NCBI GenBank assembly: GCA_017632695.1
Contig: JAGBQS010000007.1
Location: 1 to 27,891, forward strand
Length of the DNA stretch: 27,891 nucleotides
Reading direction: 5' to 3'
DNA from: Bacteroidales bacterium
Lineage (GTDB): Bacteria; Bacteroidota; Bacteroidia; Bacteroidales; UBA3663
The number at the start of each line of letters is the position of its first letter. Position 1 is the first letter of the stretch. The notes beneath the pieces are model-generated. The model did not search any database. It was not told the origin of the DNA and was given only the letters and a program-made list of their open reading frames with translations. Shown here piece after piece: positions 16,261 through 24,059 of the stretch. The position numbers were made by a program, and so were the translations under genes.

Positions 16261-16445
16261 AGTTCTTCCAAAAGATTGAACTCCTGCCCGGCGAGGAAAA
16301 GACCGTTACCTACACCATTCAGGATGGAGACCTGCAGTTCTTCGACGAAGATGCACACGTCTGGAAGGCTGAACCCGGCACCTTCACCGTCTATGTTGCC
16401 GCATCGTCGGCCGATGTAAGAGGAAAAGTCAAGTACAAGCTTTAA
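16230..16445 (+). pseudogene. Displaced C-terminal end of the GH3 enzyme (frameshift fragment)
   Basis: Reading from 16230 in the frame one base behind the main GH3 frame gives ASVVRPAKELKFFQKIELLPGEE followed by TVTYTI and ending KVKYKL. This is the normal end of the GH3 fibronectin-III-like domain. It joins smoothly to GDD at 16222-16227 if one base is added near 16228-16229 (for example an AAG codon in place of AG). It is therefore not a separate gene. The break is a real mutation, a sequencing or assembly error, or less likely recoding. Confidence 0.82.
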
Positions 16446-16471
16446 GTGCTTTTCCGGAACGCAAATAAAGG

Positions 16472-16507
16472 AGGTTGCGCTTTCCCACAGATCGGAAGGC
16501 GCAACCT
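16472..16507 (+). terminator. Terminator after the glycan operon
   Basis: AGGTTGCGC (16472-16480) pairs perfectly with GCGCAACCT (16499-16507), and the loop contains a further TTCC/GGAA pairing. TTCTTG and an A-rich run follow rather than a pure T-run, so termination strength is uncertain. It separates the GH3 gene from the sigma factor operon. Confidence 0.6.
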
Positions 16508-16533
16508 TTCTTGAAAAAAAATTAAAAAAATCT

Positions 16534-16560
16534 GTCACAAATCCGAATCTGATCCGTTTA
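16534..16560 (+). promoter_or_regulatory. Possible ECF-type promoter of the sigma factor operon
   Basis: There is no TAnnTTTG box before the sigma gene. Instead GTCACA (16534-16539) and CGTTTA (16555-16560) are separated by 15 bp. This spacing and a CGT-containing -10 resemble promoters read by ECF sigma factors, so the operon may be autoregulated. This is an inference from pattern only. Confidence 0.33.
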
Positions 16561-16581
16561 CCTTATAGAAACAGATAAAAA

Positions 16582-17076
16582 ATGATGTCCGATCCAACAG
16601 AATTCAGCCGGGCAGTAATGCCCTACAGCCGCAAGATGTTTGCGGTTGCCTACCGGTTCCTGCAAAGGGCCGATGAGGCGGAGGACGTGGTACAGGACAT
16701 CCTGGTAAAACTCTGGCAGCTGCGCGATAACCTGCCGCCCGACAATCAGTTGGAGCCTTACATACTCGCACTGACACGCAACCTCAGCATCGACCGCTTC
16801 CGAAGCCGGCACGTAGCAGACGAGGAAGACCTCCCGGCAGAAGAAGGCATCGAAGACGAATGGGTTGAAAACACCGACCGGCTGAAACTGACCCTCGGAC
16901 TGATGAAGCAACTGCCCGATGATCAGCGAAAGGTTCTCCATCTGAAAGTGTTCGAAGAACTGAGCAACGAACAGATCGGAAACCTGCTGAAACTGAAACC
17001 CGACAATGTACGCCAACTGTTATCGAGAGCCCGACGAAAGCTCAAGGAACTGGCACAAAAACAAGGAGTCATATGA
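16582..17076 (+). CDS. ECF-type RNA polymerase sigma factor
   Basis: This is a 164-residue sigma-70 family protein with only regions 2 and 4, the ECF layout. Region 2 is seen in MFAVAYRFLQRADEAEDVVQDILVKLW (written here as a range near residues 20-46), and YILALTRNLSIDRFRSR is its DNA-melting part. Region 4 is LPDDQRKVLHLKVFEELS followed by NEQIGNLL and VRQLLSRARRKLKE, the helix-turn-helix. Two ATGs in a row open the frame; either could serve. Its stop overlaps the next gene by 4 bp, typical of a sigma/anti-sigma pair. It likely directs transcription of its own operon and possibly envelope genes; the inducing signal is unknown. Confidence 0.9.
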   Translation: MMSDPTEFSRAVMPYSRKMFAVAYRFLQRADEAEDVVQDILVKLWQLRDNLPPDNQLEPYILALTRNLSIDRFRSRHVADEEDLPAEEGIEDEWVENTDRLKLTLGLMKQLPDDQRKVLHLKVFEELSNEQIGNLLKLKPDNVRQLLSRARRKLKELAQKQGVI

Positions 17077-17522
17077 AGATCTATTACAAAAAAACGGAAG
17101 AAGACGCGCCTGAACTCAACGAATTGCTGAAAGAAGCCAAGATGGAATTCGATGAGGCCTGGTTGCAGGAAGCCGAAAAACAGATGCCCGAAGGCATGGA
17201 ACTCCGCTTACAGGAGACCATCGGCCGGCTGGCAGCAGAAGAAACCCAACCGAAACAAATCGGCAACCGCATCTGGTACCGCGCTGCCGCCTGCGTGCTG
17301 GCTATCCTTGTACTCGGCATCGGGTATCGGCTGAGTAACCCCGCCGAAAGCGTATTTACCGACACCTGCCAGACTCCCGAAGAAGCCCAGCAACAGTTGG
17401 AACGGGCACTGACGATGATCCAGTCGTACAGCAGCAAAGGTCTGCAAATGGCCGAAGACAACTGTCAGCCGCTGCAGGGAAAGACATCCGCCGATCTCTC
17501 CAAGTACATCTCTTTCGAGTGA
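17073..17522 (+). CDS. Single-pass membrane protein, probable anti-sigma factor
   Basis: This is a 149-residue protein with an acidic, helical cytoplasmic N-terminus (residues 1-65), one membrane segment at about 68-86 (IWYRAAACVLAILVLGIGY), and a short periplasmic part with EEAQQQLERALTMIQSYSSKG. No zinc-binding HxxxCxxC anti-sigma motif is present and I do not recognise a named domain. The 4-bp overlap with the sigma gene, the topology and the position make it the natural candidate to hold the sigma factor at the membrane. That role is inferred from context. It is co-transcribed with DUF4252 44 bp downstream. Confidence 0.65.
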   Translation: MKIYYKKTEEDAPELNELLKEAKMEFDEAWLQEAEKQMPEGMELRLQETIGRLAAEETQPKQIGNRIWYRAAACVLAILVLGIGYRLSNPAESVFTDTCQTPEEAQQQLERALTMIQSYSSKGLQMAEDNCQPLQGKTSADLSKYISFE

Positions 17523-17566
17523 TAACCTAATAACCGATAGTTTCAACTTATTAATTATGTAGCATT

Positions 17567-18049
17567 ATGAGAAAAAGACTATTTGCCCTGCTGACCCTTT
17601 GCATGCTGACCCTGACCGGTCTGCTTGTCTGTCCGGCAACGGCTCAGAATCAGATTTTCGAAAAGTACAACAATCTGGATGGTGTGGAATACATCTGCCT
17701 GACCAAATGGATGCTCCGGCATCTGAAGAGCACCGACAACTCGGTAACCATCAACGGCGTCAAGCTGCAGGGTCTTTCGAATGCCATCGAGGTCATTCTG
17801 ATCATCAACTCCGACAACGCCAAGGCCGGAGCACAGATGAAGGAAGACTTCAACACCCTGAAATCAGACCCGGACTACAATGTCATGATGGTGGTAAAAG
17901 ACAACAATTCGCACGTATCAACGCTGCTCAACGACAAAAATCCCGTCAAGGAGTTTGTTATGTACATCGACGAAGACGATGAACAGACGTTTATCGTACT
18001 GACCGGCAAACTGACCGACGAAATGATTCAGAAACTGTTAGCCCAATAA
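17567..18049 (+). CDS. DUF4252 family secreted protein
   Basis: This is a 160-residue exported protein with a signal peptide (MRKRLFALLTLCMLTLTGL, cleavage near ATAQ). The body, from FEKYNNLDGVEYICLTKWML to LTGKLTDEMIQKLLAQ, matches the general look of DUF4252: a small mixed alpha/beta periplasmic domain often encoded beside ECF sigma factors in Bacteroidota. No catalytic motif is visible. It may sense or respond to envelope conditions together with the neighbouring genes; this is an inference. It lies 23 bp before the beta-barrel gene. Confidence 0.8.
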   Translation: MRKRLFALLTLCMLTLTGLLVCPATAQNQIFEKYNNLDGVEYICLTKWMLRHLKSTDNSVTINGVKLQGLSNAIEVILIINSDNAKAGAQMKEDFNTLKSDPDYNVMMVVKDNNSHVSTLLNDKNPVKEFVMYIDEDDEQTFIVLTGKLTDEMIQKLLAQ

Positions 18050-18072
18050 TAACTCTTTAACAACATACAACA

Positions 18073-18999
18073 ATGAAAAAGCTTTTTATTTCCCTCCTGA
18101 TCTGTGCTGCCGCTTGCCCTGTCCTGCTGGCACAGGAAGCAGAAAACCCAAACAGCGACAACCATACCGACAGCCTCGCCAACACGTCCGTACAGGAAGT
18201 GCACGTCTATAACAACGTGGTTTCGAAAACCGTAAATATCGGAGGTAACGGTTCGCGCAAACATTCCTGGAAACTGAACCTGACCGGACTGTCGACCACC
18301 AGCGAAAGCAGCGACGAGGATATTAAACTCAACAAGTTCGGTGAACCGGTTTCGCTCCGCCGGCACAACCTCGGCTGGCATCATTCGACCGATGTAGGCT
18401 TTGATGTCATCTATCTCGGATGGACGGAACTCAGTTCTTCGGATTTTGACCTGAACGCTGCCAGCAGCTGGGAATGGGGCTTCTCTCTGTTCGATTTCCA
18501 TGCCTGGAACAGGCGCGAAACATTCGGTGTTTCGTCGCATCTGATCCTTTCGCGCAGCAGCTACCGTCTGCGCGGTGAAGATGCCTTCCATCTGGCCGAT
18601 GACGGCGATGTCATCATCGACGATGTCCTGAAAACCCGTACTGACAATCCGATAAGCTACTCCAAACAGCGACTGATCCACTGGAGCTGGCGCGTTCCCG
18701 TGATGCTGAACTTCCAGACTCGCCACCGCTGGGGTCAGAGTCCGTTCCGCGTCTCGACGGGTGCCGAATTTGAACTGCGTCACCATATCCGCTCGCGCGC
18801 CAAAGTGGGCAGCGACAATAAATACTACCTTTGCCGCCGTGATATGAACATCAATCCGATCGGGTGCAGCGCCCTGGTATCGATAGGCACCGACGATTTC
18901 TCGATTTTCGGCCGTTACCTGCTGACCGATTATTTCAAGTCGAACGTACGCAACATTGAGGCCGAAGCCTTCATGGTAGGCATCAATTTCTTCCTGTAA
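18073..18999 (+). CDS. Outer-membrane beta-barrel protein
   Basis: This is a 308-residue protein with a signal peptide (MKKLFISLLICAAACPVLLAQ). The body has repeated strands of alternating polar and aromatic residues (SWKLNLTGL, DVGFDVIYLGWTEL, WEWGFSLFDFHAW, RVPVMLNFQTRH) and ends in FMVGINFFL, the aromatic terminal strand expected for an outer-membrane barrel. No plug or OmpA domain is present. As last gene of the sigma factor operon it may be a target or sensor of that system. The cargo, if any, is unknown. Its 3' end overlaps the convergent minus-strand gene by 17 bp. Confidence 0.75.
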   Translation: MKKLFISLLICAAACPVLLAQEAENPNSDNHTDSLANTSVQEVHVYNNVVSKTVNIGGNGSRKHSWKLNLTGLSTTSESSDEDIKLNKFGEPVSLRRHNLGWHHSTDVGFDVIYLGWTELSSSDFDLNAASSWEWGFSLFDFHAWNRRETFGVSSHLILSRSSYRLRGEDAFHLADDGDVIIDDVLKTRTDNPISYSKQRLIHWSWRVPVMLNFQTRHRWGQSPFRVSTGAEFELRHHIRSRAKVGSDNKYYLCRRDMNINPIGCSALVSIGTDDFSIFGRYLLTDYFKSNVRNIEAEAFMVGINFFL

Positions 19000-20431
19000 T
19001 CACCTTTTCGAGCATCGTCTCGGGACGATTATAGCTCTTCAACAACAGTTTGTCGTGTTCCGGGTCGGCCTGGGGCACGGCAAATGCTTTATGGGCAAGA
19101 CCGTTCCGGTCGAAATAGGCAATATAAACACGGCTGTAGTTCCCGTCATCGCGACGCGAAGCCATCAGGATCCATCGGCCGTTGCTCGACCAGCTCGGAT
19201 AACTCTCTGCACGGGGACTGTTCAAAGCCTGCAAGGAATCAGGCTGCATGGTTTCGAGATTCAGCAGACGGATGTCGGCATCCGGGTGCCAGATATGGAA
19301 ACAGCCGTAACTGCCCGAAGCAAACAGCAGGTACTTGCCGTCCGGACTGACTCTGGGCAAAGTGGCACTCTGTCCGATAGCGGCCTCATCGGAAACCAGC
19401 CGGCGTTCGCTGAACTTCAGACTGTCGGCATTGAAGTCGCGCACATACAGATTGTATTTCAGTTCCTGGTAATGATTGGCCAGATCACGCTCCAGAACTT
19501 CGGCCGTATCCCGTTTTTCGTAGTGTGCCGAAGTATAGTACAGCTGCCGTCCGTCGGGACTCCAGGTCGGGAAATTCTCGAATTCCTCTATCGGCGATGG
19601 AATCCGTATCATCGAGTCGCGCTCCACATCGTACAAAACCAGCTCGCTTTGACTGTCCTGTACCTCAATCTTTTCAGGATTCTGGGTATGGAACAGCTGA
19701 CCCGTCTTATTGGTCGAAAAAGCAATCAGAGGCAGCGTCGGATGCCAGGACGGATAGACGGGATTGGAAATCATGCCCTCGCGGCGCATGGCTGTCATCA
19801 GTTGGGCCTGATGCTTGTAAATAAGCATGGTTCCGCCTCCTTTTCCGCGCACATGATACAACATGTTCGCGGTATGATAGTTCTGATAGGAATGGCAGTT
19901 CAGACACTGTTCGCGGTTCTGCCTGTTGCTGCGGATGACCGATTCCTCGAAAGAGGTCAGATTCCGTTGCATCAGGTCGATGGTCTCGTATGCCACATAC
20001 GACGGCTCAATAAGCCGGTAGGACAGCCAGGGATCGATTTCGTCGGCGGCAATGTATATCCGGAAAGGCTGATAACGGGTCCACTTGCCTTCGGCATCCT
20101 GTGCATAAAACGTAACCTGAAGCGAGCTGCCCTTAGCCGAACGCAACAGATCCGTCCACTCCTCCTCATCGAAGATAACCTTCCGGCCGTTGCCATACGT
20201 CCGGCTGCCACCCTCAAAGTCAACCTGCGCCACACAAGCCCTGACCGAAGGCTGGGCGGCCATGAAGTTGAGCGGGGCAATGTTGGCAGGAACTGTCACA
20301 TCCGTATAATCGGGAAAAATTTCGGCTTGCAGAGACGATTCCTGAAAGTCCCGGGGTACATCCGGATGCTTCGTGGAACAGGAAACGCAAAGAAACAGGG
20401 GCAAAAATAATAGCGGAAACAGGGCTTTCAT
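18983..20431 (-). CDS. Lipoprotein with CxxCH haem motif and TolB-like PD40 repeats
   Basis: This is a 482-residue lipoprotein (lipobox LCVSC, Cys18). It has an N-terminal beta domain and a single CxxCH haem c attachment motif at residues 176-180 (EQCLNCHSYQ). Beta-propeller repeats follow, recognisable by YPSWHPTLPLIAFSTNK, FPTWSPDGRQLYYTS, LPRVSPDGKYLLFAS and YPSWSSNGRWILMAS, the signature of PD40/TolB-like blades. A mono-haem cytochrome domain joined to a propeller suggests electron transfer or haem-dependent sensing in the envelope, but the substrate is unknown. The start follows the DUF6057 stop by 1 bp, so it belongs to the HDIG operon. Haem attachment needs confirmation, since only one motif is present. 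Confidence 0.8.
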   Translation of the reverse strand: MKALFPLLFLPLFLCVSCSTKHPDVPRDFQESSLQAEIFPDYTDVTVPANIAPLNFMAAQPSVRACVAQVDFEGGSRTYGNGRKVIFDEEEWTDLLRSAKGSSLQVTFYAQDAEGKWTRYQPFRIYIAADEIDPWLSYRLIEPSYVAYETIDLMQRNLTSFEESVIRSNRQNREQCLNCHSYQNYHTANMLYHVRGKGGGTMLIYKHQAQLMTAMRREGMISNPVYPSWHPTLPLIAFSTNKTGQLFHTQNPEKIEVQDSQSELVLYDVERDSMIRIPSPIEEFENFPTWSPDGRQLYYTSAHYEKRDTAEVLERDLANHYQELKYNLYVRDFNADSLKFSERRLVSDEAAIGQSATLPRVSPDGKYLLFASGSYGCFHIWHPDADIRLLNLETMQPDSLQALNSPRAESYPSWSSNGRWILMASRRDDGNYSRVYIAYFDRNGLAHKAFAVPQADPEHDKLLLKSYNRPETMLEKVITGRN

Positions 20432-20432
20432 G

Positions 20433-21980
20433 TCAATAAGTGCTTAAATCACGACAGAAGAAATAAAACCAATAGAACGTCTTGCCGAACTCTCGTTTCA
20501 GACCTTCGGCCAAACCCTCCTGTGAATAACCCATCTGGGCCATTTGCTGCGAACGCTGATGGAACTGCTGGTTGGTGCGTACTACAGATTCGTCGAACGG
20601 GAACTTCTGGGCCGGTGCCGACTGAGGCTCCAGCTGCTGATACAGATAGACGGCCTGCTGCACAGACAATGGCATCGGCTGTCCTTTATGCAATTCCGCA
20701 TAAATGAAGAAATGGGGCCAGAAAGAAGCTATGTCCTGCGACTGCATGATATAAACCAGACACAGTTCGCTCAACAACGGATCCTGAATGTTCCACTGAC
20801 CGGCAGCCGCCGTAAGCAGATAGGATTCTGCCCGACTGTTGTCGCTGTCGAGCATATCCCCGCGGGAACGGCTCAACTGTAACGGAATCCGATACTGCGG
20901 ATCGGATGCCAAGCCTGCCGTATCGGTCAGATATTTCAACTGCCTCTCGGCCCAATCCTTGTGGAAACGGGTACGCTGCAGCATCGTCAGATATTTTTCG
21001 GCCAAATCATACTCACCGTTAATCAGCGCGCAACGCGTCATGAGACGCAGACGCTTCATGGAGGGTCCGTACTCCACCATGTTCTCCATGTTCCATCGGT
21101 AAGAGAAATCGATGCATCCTTGCAGGTAGTAAATCAACGGACCATTAGTCTCAACCAAAGAAACCGGCACCGAGTCGGCCGCCGAAGGCATCTGCGTAAT
21201 GCAGGGATAATCAAGCCAGGAAGCAGCCAGACGTCCCTCGTGCAAAAGCGCCATATTCTTCAGCAGCCACATGGCGCGGGTCGGCTTTTGCCGGGCTTGC
21301 CGCATTTCGGCCAGAACAGCAGGCCATCGGCCCTCTTCTGCAGCCTGGGCCATACGCAGTTCTGCGTGGTAGTTTTCGTCGCCTGCCATCGAATGAAAAG
21401 GAACCTGCAAGACTGACGGCACGCGGGTTTCAGTCAGCCAGCCGTTCCCCACGAACAGTGCAAACAGCAGGCAGCCCACTTGCCAAACCAGACGAATCCA
21501 ACGGTTACACCAGCGGGCCAAAGCCGCTGCCAATGAGACTGTCAGGACGAACAGAGTCGGCGCAAACCACCAATCCGGAATCTTGCTGACATAGATCCAA
21601 TAACCCAACGAAGTTTCGGCCCAAAGCAGCAGCAAAGCCGGAACAAATGCCAGCCAGCACAGATACCAAGGCAAACGGCAACCCCACATCAGCAGGAAAG
21701 CCATAGCCAGCCAGAGCAGAATCAGCAGGGATGCGCCCAAGGCCGGATAATAGAAATACTGTGTGAGATACTGACCGGCCCAACAGAACCAACCGCCAGG
21801 CTCCTGCATCATCTGACTGAAATACAAACTGCCAGGCTGCCAGAAACTCTGGTCCTGTGCTTCAAAAAGAACATCACTGTTCCAGACTACCAGTCGTATC
21901 CATGCCAGCACGATAAAAGCCAGACCGCAGACAACCGGGAACAGTCTTTTCAAAAATGTCAAATATTGAGAGGGTATCAT
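20433..21980 (-). CDS. DUF6057-like polytopic membrane protein
   Basis: This 515-residue protein has several membrane segments in its first 190 residues (LFPVVCGLAFIVLAWIRLV, ASLLILLWLAMAFLLM, LCWLAFVPALLLLW, FVLTVSLAAALA, VGCLLFALFVGNGW). A soluble, helical C-terminal half of about 320 residues follows, containing TPR-like helical pairs (for example NGEYDLAEKYLTMLQRT). It resembles the Bacteroidota family DUF6057, of unknown function. It overlaps the HDIG gene by 4 bp (ATGA) and is followed after 1 bp by the haem/PD40 lipoprotein, so all three are likely made together. The soluble half may scaffold the lipoprotein; that is speculation. Confidence 0.7.
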   Translation of the reverse strand: MIPSQYLTFLKRLFPVVCGLAFIVLAWIRLVVWNSDVLFEAQDQSFWQPGSLYFSQMMQEPGGWFCWAGQYLTQYFYYPALGASLLILLWLAMAFLLMWGCRLPWYLCWLAFVPALLLLWAETSLGYWIYVSKIPDWWFAPTLFVLTVSLAAALARWCNRWIRLVWQVGCLLFALFVGNGWLTETRVPSVLQVPFHSMAGDENYHAELRMAQAAEEGRWPAVLAEMRQARQKPTRAMWLLKNMALLHEGRLAASWLDYPCITQMPSAADSVPVSLVETNGPLIYYLQGCIDFSYRWNMENMVEYGPSMKRLRLMTRCALINGEYDLAEKYLTMLQRTRFHKDWAERQLKYLTDTAGLASDPQYRIPLQLSRSRGDMLDSDNSRAESYLLTAAAGQWNIQDPLLSELCLVYIMQSQDIASFWPHFFIYAELHKGQPMPLSVQQAVYLYQQLEPQSAPAQKFPFDESVVRTNQQFHQRSQQMAQMGYSQEGLAEGLKREFGKTFYWFYFFCRDLSTY

Positions 21981-24007
21981 TGCGCTTTCAGTTCCGGATA
22001 TTCGATACGTGATTTATAAATATGCTCCAAGGTATCGACAAACGATTTCTTTGCCATGTTGATTTCCTGCAGCGTGATGCGCGCATTATTCAACCGTCCG
22101 TCGGTCACCAGCCCGTCAACAATGGAATCAACCAGTTTCCGATAAGCCGTATGATTGTACTCCTTGAGACTCTTGGATGCTGCCTCGATACTGTCGCTCA
22201 TCATCAGAATAGCTTCTTCTTTGGTCTCGGGATCCGGACCCGGATAGGAAAAGAGTGACATATCAGGGGTCTCGTCGGGATGTGCATTGCACCAGGTACG
22301 GTAAAAATACTTGGCGGTACCGCAACCATGATGGGTCTCGATAAACCGGATGACATCTTTAGGCAACTTGGCTTTCTTGCCTAAAATCACACCCTCCGAA
22401 ACATGTTTCTTGATCAATTCGACCGATTCCTCGATTTTAAGTTTACTGTGCGGATTGACACCCATCTGATTCTCGGTATAGTAAACCGGATTCCACAGTT
22501 TGCCGATGTCGTGATACAAGGCTCCTGTACGGACCAGCTGTGTCTTGGCATGAACGGTTTCGGCTGCAGCGGCAGCCAGATTGGAAACCTGAATGGAATG
22601 CTGGAAGGTGCCTGGAGCCTCTTTTGAAAGCCGAAGCAGGAGTCCTTGTCCCATGTTGCAGAGTTCGACCAGGGTAACACCCGAAACGAAACCGAACAGA
22701 CGCTCCAGTGCATATATGATCAGATAGGACATCATCAGCAGTAAGGCATTGCAAGCCATAAGTACCATCGTAAGCCACGGAACATTGGTCAGAGTTCCCT
22801 CGTTGGCCAATGTATAGGCACAATAGACGGTCGGATACGCAAACAAGGCAGACAGACAAACACGAAGCAACTGTCCGCGATCGTTCATACCATCGCTCAG
22901 AAAGAAGATAATGATAATGCCCACAACGCTTTGTACTACCAGATACTCAAAGTGCGAGGGTGCAATGAACGAACAGAGCAACACCATTACCATGTGGCAC
23001 CAATAGGCCGTACGGGAACCATGGAAGGTAGCCAGCACAATGGTTGTAACTCCGATGGGAACCAGATAGACACCTCCGACTAAATGATGGGAAGCAAAAG
23101 AAGTCAGTACAACCATCAGGGTAACCATGCCGACGGCTACAAAAGTATAGGACTGTTTTTCAAGGTGCCACTTCCGGAAGAAGAACAGGAAGCCCAGCAT
23201 ACTGCTCATCAGCATGGCAATCAGCAGAATCTGGCCGATTTGCATCAGGACAGAACTGTTCGATTCGGCAAGACGTTCTTCCTGAGCACGCCGATAGGAA
23301 TCGAGCACATCCTTGGTTCTGGCATCCACAATCTGACCCTGATCGATGATTCGGGTTTCGGCCACCACTACCCGATAGGATGTGGAAATCGACTTGCGCG
23401 CTTCTTTATATTCGCGGTTCATGGCGGCTGTGTCGCGCACCAGATTCGAACGGACATAATCTTCCATGTGTAGCACATAGCGCAACACCGACGAATAGAC
23501 GGTATCGGATGTCAGACTGTCGTAAACCTGTTTTTCGCTCAGCAAATCAGACGTACTCCGGGTAAACAGCTGGTGCGAGCCCGAAGCAATACGTCCTATC
23601 CGATAACCTTCGGCCTGCAGCTGCTTCTTTTCCGGGTTGGTCAGAATACCTTGCCTGTAAAACTGCTTCAGACAATCCTCCAAATACGTATATGCGACGG
23701 GACCCAGAACATAATGCTCTTTGGACAGACTACGCAAGACACTCGTCAAAACCGTCGAATCCTGCACATAGATGGGCAAAACCTGGCGGCGGACGCTGTC
23801 TTCCATCTGCTGAATCACCGAATCGTTATGATAAACCGGAAAATCATAGTTGGCTGTCAGCAAGCCGTAGCGCCACGGATTCCCTAACTCGTACTCATAG
23901 CGGAAAGTATCGTGATGCGGAAAAACGTAATTAATCAGTGCCACCGCTGCTATCACAAGCACAACGCGGATCACAATCTGACGAAAGGAAAGGTTGGTCT
24001 TTCTCAT
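21977..24007 (-). CDS. HDIG 7TM receptor phosphohydrolase (PgpH-like, predicted c-di-AMP phosphodiesterase)
   Basis: This is a 676-residue membrane enzyme. An N-terminal membrane anchor (IVIRVVLVIAAVALINYVF) precedes a large extracytoplasmic region (about residues 30-265, 7TMR-HDED type). Seven membrane segments follow from about 270 to 475 (ILLIAMLMSSMLGFLFFF onward), then a cytoplasmic HD domain. HD residues are visible in FQHSIQVSNLA, GALYHDIGKLW (near residue 500), ETHHG and LMMSDSIEAASK. In Firmicutes this family (PgpH) hydrolyses cyclic di-AMP, and the same activity is the best guess here. The external domain should respond to an unknown signal. It is first gene of an operon with DUF6057 and the haem lipoprotein. 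Confidence 0.88.
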   Translation of the reverse strand: MRKTNLSFRQIVIRVVLVIAAVALINYVFPHHDTFRYEYELGNPWRYGLLTANYDFPVYHNDSVIQQMEDSVRRQVLPIYVQDSTVLTSVLRSLSKEHYVLGPVAYTYLEDCLKQFYRQGILTNPEKKQLQAEGYRIGRIASGSHQLFTRSTSDLLSEKQVYDSLTSDTVYSSVLRYVLHMEDYVRSNLVRDTAAMNREYKEARKSISTSYRVVVAETRIIDQGQIVDARTKDVLDSYRRAQEERLAESNSSVLMQIGQILLIAMLMSSMLGFLFFFRKWHLEKQSYTFVAVGMVTLMVVLTSFASHHLVGGVYLVPIGVTTIVLATFHGSRTAYWCHMVMVLLCSFIAPSHFEYLVVQSVVGIIIIFFLSDGMNDRGQLLRVCLSALFAYPTVYCAYTLANEGTLTNVPWLTMVLMACNALLLMMSYLIIYALERLFGFVSGVTLVELCNMGQGLLLRLSKEAPGTFQHSIQVSNLAAAAAETVHAKTQLVRTGALYHDIGKLWNPVYYTENQMGVNPHSKLKIEESVELIKKHVSEGVILGKKAKLPKDVIRFIETHHGCGTAKYFYRTWCNAHPDETPDMSLFSYPGPDPETKEEAILMMSDSIEAASKSLKEYNHTAYRKLVDSIVDGLVTDGRLNNARITLQEINMAKKSFVDTLEHIYKSRIEYPELKAQ

Positions 24008-24024
24008 AGTATGAATATTTGCCG

Positions 24025-24055
24025 CAAAGGTAGTATTTTTTCGTCACTTTTCCAA
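24025..24055 (-). promoter_or_regulatory. Promoter of the HDIG operon
   Basis: The minus strand reads TACCTTTG (plus 24025-24032) with a TTG at plus 24053-24055, 20 bp away. This is a good Bacteroidota -7/-33 pair. It lies in the 52-bp gap after the GH43-PL10 stop, so the HDIG operon need not depend on read-through from the enzyme gene. Confidence 0.65.
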
Positions 24056-24059
24056 AAAA

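Noticed and set aside
19055..20410. Plus-strand open frame of 451 codons opposite the haem/PD40 lipoprotein
   Set aside because: The minus reading has a lipobox, CxxCH and PD40 repeats; the plus reading has no signal or domain.
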